DNA from: Verrucomicrobiaceae bacterium
Lineage (GTDB): Bacteria; Verrucomicrobiota; Verrucomicrobiia; Verrucomicrobiales; Verrucomicrobiaceae
Assembly: GCA_027489965.1 (NCBI GenBank)
Contig: JAIXZA010000144.1
Coordinates: forward strand, 62,001-126,000
Direction of reading: 5' to 3'
Length of the DNA stretch: 64,000 nucleotides
In this document: piece by piece, positions 26,309 to 34,437 of the stretch
How the letters are laid out: every line of letters starts with the position of its first letter
How positions within the stretch are numbered: position 1 is the first letter of the stretch
Program-made: the position numbers and the translations under genes
Notes under the pieces: generated by a model
The model's input: the letters and a program-made list of their open reading frames with translations, nothing else
What the model was told of the DNA's origin: nothing
The model's database searches: none

Positions 26309-28315
26309 TCACGGCGCCAAAACGCACTGTTTGATGCCGACTTCGCCTTCAAAGGCAATGAAGTTGAGCTGCTCTTTGGTTTCTGCCAAAACGGCATGCT
26401 TTGCTTTTGTTGTCGTTCCGGCGAATTCCACGGTGAGTTCGTCTCCGTGGAAGGTAAGGCGCATCGTTTGCCAGTCGCTGGCTTTAAATTTCACCCGCGT
26501 TTTAGCCAAGGCCAAAGTCTTGTCGGCTTGTTCGCTTTTATTAGGGTTCTTGGCGATCTCCATGAAGGCATGTGAAAGCACCACTCGGAAACTGTGTGCA
26601 TTGTCGGCGGTGTGGATACGCAACGAGTGGCGATCCGCTTCGCCTAGACGGATTTGCAATTCGATCACTCCATCCTGCATCTTCACCGGACCGGTCAGTG
26701 AAGTTCCTTTGTCGTTGGCCTTGCCAAACATCGCGTCACCCCGCGCGGCCCAACCTTTGCCGCTGAAGGCTTTCAGATCGAGTGGTTCGGCGTTCTTGAG
26801 TGGTGGCAGTTCGGCGAAGACGGGCTTCGGCTTGGCGTCAGCAGGCGGCAATTCACGGCTGTAACCACCATCGCGATAACGGATGAGCAATTTTTCGAGA
26901 TCCTTCACCACATCCGGATTCTGAGCAGACACATCAGTGACTTCGGCAATGTCATATTTGAGGTCGTAGAGTTGACGCTTAAATTGCTCGGCATGTGCTT
27001 TCTTCGCCGCCGGCTTCACATCATCAGCGGGCACGCCTTCGATCCACTTCCAGGCACCTTTGCGGATGGCAAAGTTGCCATCGGCGCTGTGGACGATCAC
27101 ATCGGGTCGCAGTGGGCCTTCATAGGTTTCACCAAGCCAGGCCTTGGACACATCGTGGCTGTCTTCTGCGGCAGCGTCAGCCTTTGGCAGTTTGTAGCCA
27201 GTGATCGCGGCAAGGCTAGCGATGGTATCGACGATGCTGACGGTTTCATCGCATACGGTGCCTGCGGGCACATGGCCGGGCCAGCGCACGATGTAAGGCA
27301 CGCGGAAGCCACCTTCCCACACATCATGCTTTCCACCGCGAAACGGTCCAGTCGGCTTCAATCCAGCCTTTTGCGCATCGGTTTGTACGAGTTTGGCGTT
27401 CTCTGGCTTGGATACGCCGCCGTTGTCGCTGCTAAAAAGCACGAGGGTGTTCTTCGCGAGGCCTTGTTTGTCGAGAGCGTCGAGCACTCGACCTACGCTG
27501 ATGTCGAGATCGCTGATGAAGTCGCAAAACGGTCCGCCTTTGCTTTTCCCAGTCGTCTGCTTCGACGGCGTGATCGGGTTATGCACGCCGACCGGCGTGA
27601 AATAGACGAAGAAGGGTGTCTCCGCGCTTTGTTGGCTGATCCAGTTCACGATCTTATCGGTGAGCGTGGCCATGACTTCGTCGTCGATGCGTTTCGGCGC
27701 ATTCAACTCCAGCGTTTTGACCGTCTTGCCCTTCTGCTGGCCCATCGTGACATACGGCGGACTCGGCGAGGTCGGACTGTCCTTGTTCAAGCCATAGACC
27801 CAGTGATTCTCAACATAAGCGCCGGTGATGTCACCATGATTGCTCGGCACACCAAAGTGATAGTCAAAGCCGATTTCGAGCGGCCCAGGCTTCAGTTCCT
27901 TGGTGAAGTCGCAACGCTCTGCTGTGCCGTAACCGAGGTGCCATTTGCCGACGGCGGCGCAGTTGTAGCCCTGTGATTTGAGCATCGACGCGATCGTGAG
28001 TCGCGTAGTCTCGATGTGCAGCGGTGCCACGGTGCTGAGGACTTCGCTGATGAGCGGGGTTCGCCAACAGTAGCGTCCTGTGAGCATCGCATAACGCGTG
28101 GGCGAACAGACGGACGAGGTCGTATTCCCATCCGTGAAACGTCGGCCTTCCTTCGCGATGCGGTCAATGTTCGGCGTCTGCACCAAAGTTGGATCAGCCC
28201 CGTAGCAACCCGCGCTACCCCAGCCAAAGTCGTCGCTGAGAATGACGACGACATTAGGACGATCCGCAGCAAGGCTAGTTGAAATCAGAAGAATGAGAGG
28301 GAGCAGAAAACGCAT
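26309..28315 (-). CDS. Exported sulfatase with additional C-terminal beta-sandwich domain
   Basis: 668 residues from the ATG at 28315 (signal peptide MRFLLPLILLISTSLAA). Type I sulfatase: metal ligands in VILSDDFGWG, and CSPTR with Cys70, the residue converted to formylglycine, followed by YAMLTGR. Then GKWHLGYG and the metal site FFSSDNGG. It would remove sulfate esters from glycans in the periplasm. About 150 residues after the catalytic part (from about 515) form an extra domain with a lectin/DUF1080-like strand pattern (GVIELQIRLGEADRHSLRIH, WQTMRLTFHGDELTVEF), probably substrate binding. A formylglycine-generating enzyme gene is not in the window. Confidence 0.93.
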   Translation of the reverse strand: MRFLLPLILLISTSLAADRPNVVVILSDDFGWGSAGCYGADPTLVQTPNIDRIAKEGRRFTDGNTTSSVCSPTRYAMLTGRYCWRTPLISEVLSTVAPLHIETTRLTIASMLKSQGYNCAAVGKWHLGYGTAERCDFTKELKPGPLEIGFDYHFGVPSNHGDITGAYVENHWVYGLNKDSPTSPSPPYVTMGQQKGKTVKTLELNAPKRIDDEVMATLTDKIVNWISQQSAETPFFVYFTPVGVHNPITPSKQTTGKSKGGPFCDFISDLDISVGRVLDALDKQGLAKNTLVLFSSDNGGVSKPENAKLVQTDAQKAGLKPTGPFRGGKHDVWEGGFRVPYIVRWPGHVPAGTVCDETVSIVDTIASLAAITGYKLPKADAAAEDSHDVSKAWLGETYEGPLRPDVIVHSADGNFAIRKGAWKWIEGVPADDVKPAAKKAHAEQFKRQLYDLKYDIAEVTDVSAQNPDVVKDLEKLLIRYRDGGYSRELPPADAKPKPVFAELPPLKNAEPLDLKAFSGKGWAARGDAMFGKANDKGTSLTGPVKMQDGVIELQIRLGEADRHSLRIHTADNAHSFRVVLSHAFMEIAKNPNKSEQADKTLALAKTRVKFKASDWQTMRLTFHGDELTVEFAGTTTKAKHAVLAETKEQLNFIAFEGEVGIKQCVLAP

Positions 28316-28448
28316 GACCCGTTGACGAAGCAAATGATCGCCGACTTTCACCGAATCAACTCATTGGGGTTTTTGTCGTTGGGCTGATGGTTTTGTGGTT
28401 TGGCTTTCGTACTTCGCTTCCATGAATCTGCTGCCGTGTTTTGTTGGA

Positions 28449-29177
28449 ATGAAGATCATGCGGTTGGAGCAAAGCGCTCTGATCATAGGCTTCTGCTGCT
28501 GCGTATCGTTCGCTAGAGCTGAGGCGACAACGCAGATGCCGCCAGCGTCCGATGATGGAGCAATTCCTCAAGTCATGAAGGGCGAGGACTTTGAAGCGCT
28601 TCTTGCGAACTCGCCTTTCACACGTTCTCTGGGCGTGTCCGATTCGATCATCCTCACCGGTATCGCACACATCGAGGGCAATGTCTTTGCCACGCTTTTT
28701 GACACCCAGACCATGGAGTCTCAGGTGGTCTCAAAAACGGCCAATCTGCGAGGATGGCAATTGATCGGCGTCGGAGGCAATACTGCTGAATCCCGAACCT
28801 GGATCGCCAAGATCCAAGTGGCCGGGGGACAGGTTATCTCCGTCCGCTATCAACAGCCGCCGAAAAAGACTGTTCGTTTAGGATCAGGCAGTAGCGGCGA
28901 CAGCGGCAATTCTGGTGGCAATTCTCCGCCATTGAATTCGTCTCAAATGGCAGAAGCCAAAAACGCTGCTGTGAACTACAAAGAAGGCTTCACCTCCGAT
29001 GGCTACCCAAATGCCCCACCACCTGAGATGGTGCAAAAACTCTCGCGCCTGAGTGTGGGCCAGCGTGAGGACATCAATCGACAAATGCTCGGCCTACGCA
29101 ACCAAGGCCTCGGCATGGATGAACGGCGGAAGATTTATGAGAACCTCGTGGAGAAGGCGGGTCAGGGAAGACGCTGA
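28449..29177 (+). CDS. Exported protein of unknown function, first gene of a membrane/export gene row
   Basis: 242 residues from the ATG at 28449; an ATG at 28458 is also possible and an upstream in-frame ATG at 28395 less likely. A signal peptide with an unusual Cys-rich core (ALIIGFCCCVSFARA) precedes a small N-terminal domain (about 30-130). A Gly/Ser-rich spacer (SGSSGDSGNSGG) and a helical C-terminal part follow. The domain resembles type II secretion GspC/pilus-type periplasmic modules in its VSDSIILTGIAHIEG and WQLIGVGGN strand pattern, but this is weak. Directly downstream, another frame continues with protein-like sequence to 29302 (see findings). First of eight plus-strand genes reaching 35685. 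Confidence 0.65.
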   Translation: MKIMRLEQSALIIGFCCCVSFARAEATTQMPPASDDGAIPQVMKGEDFEALLANSPFTRSLGVSDSIILTGIAHIEGNVFATLFDTQTMESQVVSKTANLRGWQLIGVGGNTAESRTWIAKIQVAGGQVISVRYQQPPKKTVRLGSGSSGDSGNSGGNSPPLNSSQMAEAKNAAVNYKEGFTSDGYPNAPPPEMVQKLSRLSVGQREDINRQMLGLRNQGLGMDERRKIYENLVEKAGQGRR

Positions 29178-29341
29178 CGGCCTTTTACACTTCCGTCACA
29201 CTGAACGGTCATGAATTGACTCCTGGCCCTTTCTTGCTTGAAGAGACATACCGCGTTTACCAAATCATCGCCAATGCGTCCGAGAATGTGGAGCTAAACT
29301 AACTCCCGTTTTCAATTTCACCTCAAACAAACCCAAACATT

Positions 29342-30508
29342 ATGGCAGACTCCTACACCGAAGTAACAAATCAAAGTTGGTTCAGCCGCATCGGCGACTC
29401 TATCAAAGGCATTCTCTTCGGAATCATCGTCATCCCTGTGATGGTGATCCTCCTGTGGTGGAATGAAGGGCGTGCGGTGACAACAGCCAACAGCCTCGAA
29501 GAAGGTGCCGCTGCTGTCGTCAGTGTAGCTTCCGATAAAATCGATCCTGCCAATGATAAAAAACTCATTCATGTCATGGGCGAAGCCGCTGCCTCCAGCC
29601 CCGCCAGCGATCCAGACTTTGGCATCAGCGCACCTGCCCTGAGATTGCTGAGGACGGAAGAAATCTATCAATGGGTCGAAAACAAAAAATCCGAGACCAA
29701 ACAAAAGGTCGGTGGTGGCGAGGAAACCACCACTACCTACACCTATGAGAAAGATTGGGTCGATGAACCCATTAAGTCTTCTGAATTCAAGCAAGCTGCT
29801 GATCACGTTAATGAAGGCGACCTGATCGCTGGAAATGCTGAGTTTACCGCTGAAGATGTTACTCTTGGTAGCTTTAAAGTCCCATCTGAGTTTGTTAAAC
29901 GCATGGGCAATCCTGAGAAATTCAGCCTCAAGGAGGAGGCGCTGGAATCACTCACAGGCGACCTCAAAGACGTTGCGTCTATACAAGCAGGCGCCTTTTA
30001 CTTTGGAGAGAAACCAAGCGCGCCTCAGATCGGTGATGTGCGCATCTCCTATGAGATCGTCAAGGCAGGTGCCTTCAGTATTCTGGCTGCTCAATTCGGA
30101 GACACCTTCGAAGACTATGCCACAAAGGCTGGTGACTCGATCAGCTTCATCGAAGAAGGCAGCGTCAGCGCTGAGACCATGTTTAAAAATGCAGCCAGCG
30201 CAAATACCATGATGACTTGGTTAGTCCGCTTTCTCGGATTCCTCTTCATGAGCTTTGGCTTTATGGCCATCATGCGCCCCCTCAGTGTGCTTGGCAGTGT
30301 GATCCCATTCATTGGCAGCATCATCGGCATGGGCACGGGGCTGATCTCCTTTGTCCTTGCGGGCACCATCTCGCTGTTGGTCATTGCTATCGCCTGGATC
30401 TTCGTTCGTCCTATACTCGGCATCATCCTTCTTGCGCTTGCCGTTGGGGGCTTCATCTACACTAGGAAATTGGCGGCAACCAGCAAATCAGCAGCCGTCA
30501 CCGTTTAA
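29342..30508 (+). CDS. TMEM43-family membrane protein
   Basis: 388 residues. One transmembrane segment near the N-terminus (about 22-40, ending in the WWNEGRAV motif), a large soluble domain (about 45-285) and a C-terminal block of three or four membrane segments (about 290-382). This layout and motifs such as LLWWNEGRAV, YTYEKDWVDEPI and PSEFV match the TMEM43 family, whose human member LUMA sits in the inner nuclear membrane. Bacterial members have no established function. The soluble part most likely faces the periplasm. It lies between an exported unknown and the glutamate-receptor-like channel, with a 75-bp gap to the latter. Confidence 0.85.
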   Translation: MADSYTEVTNQSWFSRIGDSIKGILFGIIVIPVMVILLWWNEGRAVTTANSLEEGAAAVVSVASDKIDPANDKKLIHVMGEAAASSPASDPDFGISAPALRLLRTEEIYQWVENKKSETKQKVGGGEETTTTYTYEKDWVDEPIKSSEFKQAADHVNEGDLIAGNAEFTAEDVTLGSFKVPSEFVKRMGNPEKFSLKEEALESLTGDLKDVASIQAGAFYFGEKPSAPQIGDVRISYEIVKAGAFSILAAQFGDTFEDYATKAGDSISFIEEGSVSAETMFKNAASANTMMTWLVRFLGFLFMSFGFMAIMRPLSVLGSVIPFIGSIIGMGTGLISFVLAGTISLLVIAIAWIFVRPILGIILLALAVGGFIYTRKLAATSKSAAVTV

Positions 30509-30583
30509 CTTCTTTTCTATTCTCACCTTAGATTGCTGAATTTTTATTCATCCATCAGCGTCCATCAACTCCCCATAACTCCC

Positions 30584-31669
30584 ATGCGCCTACTCACACT
30601 CCTTTGCGGATTTTGTCTTCTTAACTTCACTGCAAGTCAAACTTTGGCCCAAGCACCTGTCAGTAAGGTCCGAGTAGTCACTCGTAATCTTGAGCCCTTC
30701 TCCTTTGATAAAGATGGCCGCCGACTCGGCTATGCAGCAGAGCTTTGGGATCAACTCGCACGAGAATCTAATCTGGAGTATGAAGTCCAAGTGGTCAAAA
30801 CTGCACAAGAAATCATTGATGCGCTGAAAAACAAAACTGCAGATATCGGCGTCGGTGCCTTGAGTGTCACCGCGCAGCGCGAGGCAGTCATTGATTTCAC
30901 GCAGCCCTTTTATGAGTCCGGCCTGCAAGTCCTCGTATCTGGTTCAAGCGGGAACTTTGCAGATAACATTCTGTCACTCATTACAAACCTGTTTAATCTT
31001 GAGTTGATCGGTATGTTCCTACTGCTCATCGGTACCATGTTCATCATATCCCATCTCGTCTGGCGTTGTGAGCACAAGGTGAATGAAGATCAATGGCCTG
31101 CGGATTATAAAGCAGGTCTATGGGAGTCTTTTTGGTGGACAATCAGCACCCTGCTTGTTGGCGGAGCCGATAACAAAGGGCCAGTTGGAGTTGGTGGCCG
31201 TATAGTGGCCATCGTTTGGATGTTGTTGAGCATTGTTCTAGTGTCCTTACTCACAGCTTCTTTTACAACCACCCTAACCATCAACACCCTCAAAGGTGAC
31301 ATCAATGGCCCAGGAGATCTTCCTGGGCGTAAGGTTGCCACAGTGAAAGGTAGCACGACAGAAACTTGGCTCACCGCCAAAGGCGCAAAGGTGCAACCTT
31401 ATGCTACAGTCACCGAGTGCATCGCCGCCCTTAAGGATGGTTTAGTCAATGCTGTCGTTTATGATGCGCCAGTCCTCCAGTATGAATCCTCCAAAATGAA
31501 TGACGAAAAACTGCAGATGGTTGGTCCTGTGTTTGAGCGACAAAACTACGCCTTTGCCCTCCAGCAGGATAGTCCTCTCCGTGAAAAGCTCAATCAGGCA
31601 CTTCTTACCGCATCCGAACGCGGTATTGGCAATGAACTGCGCAAAAAATATTTCGGAGAAGATCAATAA
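30584..31669 (+). CDS. Prokaryotic ionotropic-glutamate-receptor-like ligand-gated ion channel
   Basis: 361 residues from the ATG at 30584 (signal peptide to about residue 23). Family order is complete. Ligand-binding half S1 (about 26-122) resembles SBP_bac_3, with Arg99 in TAQREAVIDFTQPFY where amino-acid carboxylates bind. Then M1 (about 139-160), a pore loop (about 181-200), M3 (about 205-228), and the second half S2 (about 236-355) with the YDAPVLQYE Asp. The filter reads LVGGADNKGP where GluR0 has the potassium filter VGYGD, so Tyr and one Gly are replaced. M3 ends in LLTASFTTTLT, similar to the YTANLTSFLT gate of animal receptors. Inner membrane with the ligand site periplasmic. Ion selectivity and ligand are unknown. 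Confidence 0.88.
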   Translation: MRLLTLLCGFCLLNFTASQTLAQAPVSKVRVVTRNLEPFSFDKDGRRLGYAAELWDQLARESNLEYEVQVVKTAQEIIDALKNKTADIGVGALSVTAQREAVIDFTQPFYESGLQVLVSGSSGNFADNILSLITNLFNLELIGMFLLLIGTMFIISHLVWRCEHKVNEDQWPADYKAGLWESFWWTISTLLVGGADNKGPVGVGGRIVAIVWMLLSIVLVSLLTASFTTTLTINTLKGDINGPGDLPGRKVATVKGSTTETWLTAKGAKVQPYATVTECIAALKDGLVNAVVYDAPVLQYESSKMNDEKLQMVGPVFERQNYAFALQQDSPLREKLNQALLTASERGIGNELRKKYFGEDQ

Positions 31670-31792
31670 TTCTGGCCTTTAATCTGCTCTGAGCGGCAAT
31701 TATCTAACTGGTCTTTTGTGTCGTTTGACAAAGCATTTTCCTAGGTCAAAACTAGCAAAGTTAGACCTCATCTTTATCTAACGCCACCCATC

Positions 31793-32755
31793 ATGAATAC
31801 TCCCGTTCTTATATGCCTTGCCTGCATCATGGTTACCTCAATCTCCATGGCCGAGCAGCCCATCAGCTACCCTGAAGATAAACCTATCATCGACATCACA
31901 TTCCCGGATGGTTGGGACGTCAAACCTAAAGAAGGTGTTCTCTATGCACACCCCGCAGACGATGCCAGTTTTTTCATGTCATTGGCCCCTCTCGAAGCCA
32001 CCAGCGATGATACTGCCGCCGGTGCAGCTGAGGTCAAAGAGGAGATCGAAGACCTCTTCAAAAACGTCGTTTATCAAGAACCCGAGGAAACGGAGATCGG
32101 CGGACTGAGTGTTCTGCTAATCAATGCCAAAGGCGAGGATGAGGACGGTAAAGCGAATATCAATCTTTGGATGATCACCAAAAAAGGTGACCCAACTCTG
32201 ATGCTCCTGAAATGCATCTCATCCCAAGAGGCTTTTGAAAAACATGGTGAAGAGGGTTTAGCTATCATTAAGACAATCGCCGCACATGAAGCTGGAAGCA
32301 CTGCGCAAAACTTCAGCTTTCCGAGCAAAGAGAATCCAGAGTATTCCATCGACTTTCCTGCCGACTGGAAAATGGAGAACAATGACGAAGGCACCTACGT
32401 CGAATCGCCTGATAAACTTATCGCGATGAATGTGCTCTTCATTGATGCCGCCGATGTCGAAGTCGCTCGTGAGAGCATGAAAAAGAAGGTCGGTGATAAG
32501 TATGCTAGCATTGAGTGGAATCAGGGCGGTGAGCCTGAAGTCAATAAGGACGAAGCTCTGGGACTAACCGCCATCTTCGATAATGCCGTCGCCGTAGATT
32601 CAGACGTGAAATACAGCGTGAACTTCGTCCAGTACGTCCGCAAAGGCAGTGACAAATTTCTTCTGTTGTTGAGCCAGCAACCCCTGAAAGCTCTGGACAC
32701 CCACGGTGAGGCCATGTCCGGGATCATTAAGTCCATCAAGGTTAAAAACCAATAG
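31793..32755 (+). CDS. Exported protein with two tandem copies of an unknown domain
   Basis: 320 residues with a signal peptide (MNTPVLICLACIMVTSISMA). Two halves of similar design follow: each starts with a strand-rich FPDGWDV / FPADWKM motif (about residues 40 and 187), continues with a negatively charged stretch, and ends near a hydrophobic strand plus HGEEGLAIIKTI / HGEAMSGIIKSI. This points to an internal duplication of a PsbP-like or similar small alpha/beta domain. Strongly acidic overall. No catalytic motif. It lies in the same row as the channel and TMEM43-like genes, after a 123-bp gap. Confidence 0.75.
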   Translation: MNTPVLICLACIMVTSISMAEQPISYPEDKPIIDITFPDGWDVKPKEGVLYAHPADDASFFMSLAPLEATSDDTAAGAAEVKEEIEDLFKNVVYQEPEETEIGGLSVLLINAKGEDEDGKANINLWMITKKGDPTLMLLKCISSQEAFEKHGEEGLAIIKTIAAHEAGSTAQNFSFPSKENPEYSIDFPADWKMENNDEGTYVESPDKLIAMNVLFIDAADVEVARESMKKKVGDKYASIEWNQGGEPEVNKDEALGLTAIFDNAVAVDSDVKYSVNFVQYVRKGSDKFLLLLSQQPLKALDTHGEAMSGIIKSIKVKNQ

Positions 32756-32777
32756 GCTCCAAAAGCTCTGTTTTGGA

Positions 32778-32812
32778 AGGCATGACATGGAAATACAAAT
32801 CGTGTCATGCCT
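32778..32812. repeat. Intergenic 10-bp inverted repeat (hairpin)
   Basis: AGGCATGACA (32778-32787) is perfectly inverted as TGTCATGCCT (32803-32812) with a 15-nt A-rich loop. No T-run follows on the plus strand, so it is not a standard terminator. It may be an RNA stability or processing hairpin or a protein-binding palindrome between the genes at 31793 and 32854. Confidence 0.5.
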
Positions 32813-32853
32813 CACAAAAAGTGAACTGGAATCGTTGCTAGAAATTCAATCTT

Positions 32854-33261
32854 ATGGAGCAGCCGCCTGCACTTCCCAGTGACACTAACGATGCGCCAAA
32901 CAAAGGGAAAATCTTTGGCGGCATGGTCATCATGGCTGCATGGATTTTTCTGCATGTGGTGCTGTTTTATCTCTTTGCCGGCAGCGGTGTTCTCGTGGAG
33001 ATTTTCGTTGGTTTTGTTAAAACCATCCTGCTGAACGACAACAATGCATTTCCCTCAATCGGACATGCTTGGGAAGGCACTCTCAAAACTGGTTTGGTCC
33101 TCGCAGGTTCTGCGGGCATTCCTCTTGGCTTAGCCAAGTTTTGGATCACTTACCAAAAGCATCTCAAGAAAGTCTTTTGGTTATTACTGATCCTCGGGTT
33201 CCTTTTTGAACTCTACGCTTTGTTTATTTTTATCTCAACGGCCTTCACCGCGCCGACCTGA
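32854..33261 (+). CDS. Small membrane protein of unknown function (paralogue of the next gene)
   Basis: 135 residues. After a polar N-terminus (about 1-20) come three or four hydrophobic segments, about 21-55, 75-95 and 105-130. The C-terminal half (VLAGSAGIPLGLAKFW...KKVFWLLLILGFLFELYAL) is clearly related to the protein encoded at 33323 (VLTGLAGIPAGLAFFW...KRLLWTFGLLLIVGLALQIL), so the two arose by duplication. Inner membrane. No known family recognised. Confidence 0.72.
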   Translation: MEQPPALPSDTNDAPNKGKIFGGMVIMAAWIFLHVVLFYLFAGSGVLVEIFVGFVKTILLNDNNAFPSIGHAWEGTLKTGLVLAGSAGIPLGLAKFWITYQKHLKKVFWLLLILGFLFELYALFIFISTAFTAPT

Positions 33262-33322
33262 TGATCTCCCTTCAGGTGGCACGATCAGGCGTTGTTGGTC
33301 CATTGTTATCTTGCCTTGTTTT

Positions 33323-33670
33323 ATGAATCCTAAACCTGGAACTGAAGATTCTGGGAAAAGCGTCTCTATTGGGATGATTTTCCTTGGTCTGATCTTCATC
33401 GTTCTTTGGTTAGCTGGTGCTTTTGTCTTGGGCACTATGAAGCTCATGGCCAGCATCATGGCCAATGATTCAGGCGTTGCCAGCGCTGATGCACACATGA
33501 CCTTAATTGGCGGCATGATGGCAGGGCAGGTGCTAACCGGTCTTGCTGGCATTCCTGCTGGCTTGGCTTTTTTCTGGCGCAGCTGGCGCAAGAGACTTCT
33601 ATGGACTTTCGGCTTACTGCTGATCGTTGGTCTTGCCCTCCAGATTCTATCCTTCACTTCCTTTTTCTGA
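33323..33670 (+). CDS. Small membrane protein of unknown function (paralogue of the previous gene)
   Basis: 115 residues from the ATG at 33323; a longer frame from 33206 would overlap the previous gene without conserved content. Hydrophobic segments at about 15-40, 60-80 and 88-112. Shares the GIPxGLAxFW core and the basic loop before the last helix with the protein at 32854. The stop overlaps the next start by one nucleotide (TGATG), so translation is probably coupled. Inner membrane; function unknown. Confidence 0.7.
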   Translation: MNPKPGTEDSGKSVSIGMIFLGLIFIVLWLAGAFVLGTMKLMASIMANDSGVASADAHMTLIGGMMAGQVLTGLAGIPAGLAFFWRSWRKRLLWTFGLLLIVGLALQILSFTSFF

Positions 33671-34419
33671 TGAAAACCCAACCTATCCTTATCCTCTGCT
33701 TAACTCTAGCAGCCTTGTTTGCCAAAGCAGAATCTAGGGCGCTCTTTTTCGCCAAAGAAACCGACAAAGAATACACTCGCATTGCCCTGAGTATTGACGA
33801 TGATCAAAAAGTCTATGGCACAAAGGTTTGGCAGCCAAAAGGAGAACACGGTGCCAGTGGAACGCTTGAGGGAATTGTCAACGGTGACGTCATCCAAGTA
33901 GTTTACGATTACATGATCGAAGGCTCCGAGCAGAGCGAGGAAATGGTCCTCAAACTAGATGGTGACACACTCCTCATCGGGGAAGGTGAATTGGAAGATG
34001 CAGGCAAAGGACGTTTAAATCTCAAAGAGCCAAACAAGGTAAGCTTCACCAATGCACTAAAGAAAGTGCCCGTCAGCGAACCCAAGCCTGGCACACCCGA
34101 GCGAAAGGAGATGATGGATGCCATGCGTGGCCCAGTTTCTGAATATGCAGGGAAGCCTGTCACATTTACGGGTAAAATTCGTGCCATGGGATCGTGGGCA
34201 CGCTTCTTTGGCTCAGTCGCACCAGCTGATGGTAAAAAAGTGGATGTTGAAGGCATCGCGGCTGACATGGAACTCGATTTTGTGGCTATCCTGAAAAAGA
34301 ATGCCGATGGTAATTGGACGGCCCCACATTGGGGCTTTGCGGGCGACACCGGCGTACTTGAAGAAGCTAAGGAGAAATATCCCAAAGCCCCCTGGCCATT
34401 GTTTGAGTGGGTTCAATAA
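33670..34419 (+). CDS. Exported protein of unknown function
   Basis: 249 residues from the ATG at 33670, coupled to the previous stop. A signal peptide (MKTQPILILCLTLAALFAKA) is followed by a strand-rich domain (about 20-115: IALSIDDDQKVYG, GTLEGIVNGDVIQVVYDYMIEG). A second domain (about 125-249) contains GKPVTFTGKIRAMGSWARFFGSV, reminiscent of OB-like or lipocalin-like strands, and a conserved-looking LKKNADGNWTAPHWGFAGDTG. That last stretch suggests a role where small molecules or ions are bound, but no family is recognised. An 18-bp gap leads to the next gene. Confidence 0.7.
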   Translation: MKTQPILILCLTLAALFAKAESRALFFAKETDKEYTRIALSIDDDQKVYGTKVWQPKGEHGASGTLEGIVNGDVIQVVYDYMIEGSEQSEEMVLKLDGDTLLIGEGELEDAGKGRLNLKEPNKVSFTNALKKVPVSEPKPGTPERKEMMDAMRGPVSEYAGKPVTFTGKIRAMGSWARFFGSVAPADGKKVDVEGIAADMELDFVAILKKNADGNWTAPHWGFAGDTGVLEEAKEKYPKAPWPLFEWVQ

Positions 34420-34437
34420 CTTCAGACAATTACTTCT

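Noticed and set aside
26972-27976. Plus-strand open frame (334 codons) opposite the sulfatase
   Set aside because: The sulfatase motifs (CSPTR, metal ligands) on the minus strand settle the coding strand.
30584-31669. Ordinary periplasmic amino-acid-binding protein
   Set aside because: The binding domain is split by hydrophobic segments and a pore loop in exactly the order of ionotropic glutamate receptors, so a soluble binding protein does not fit.
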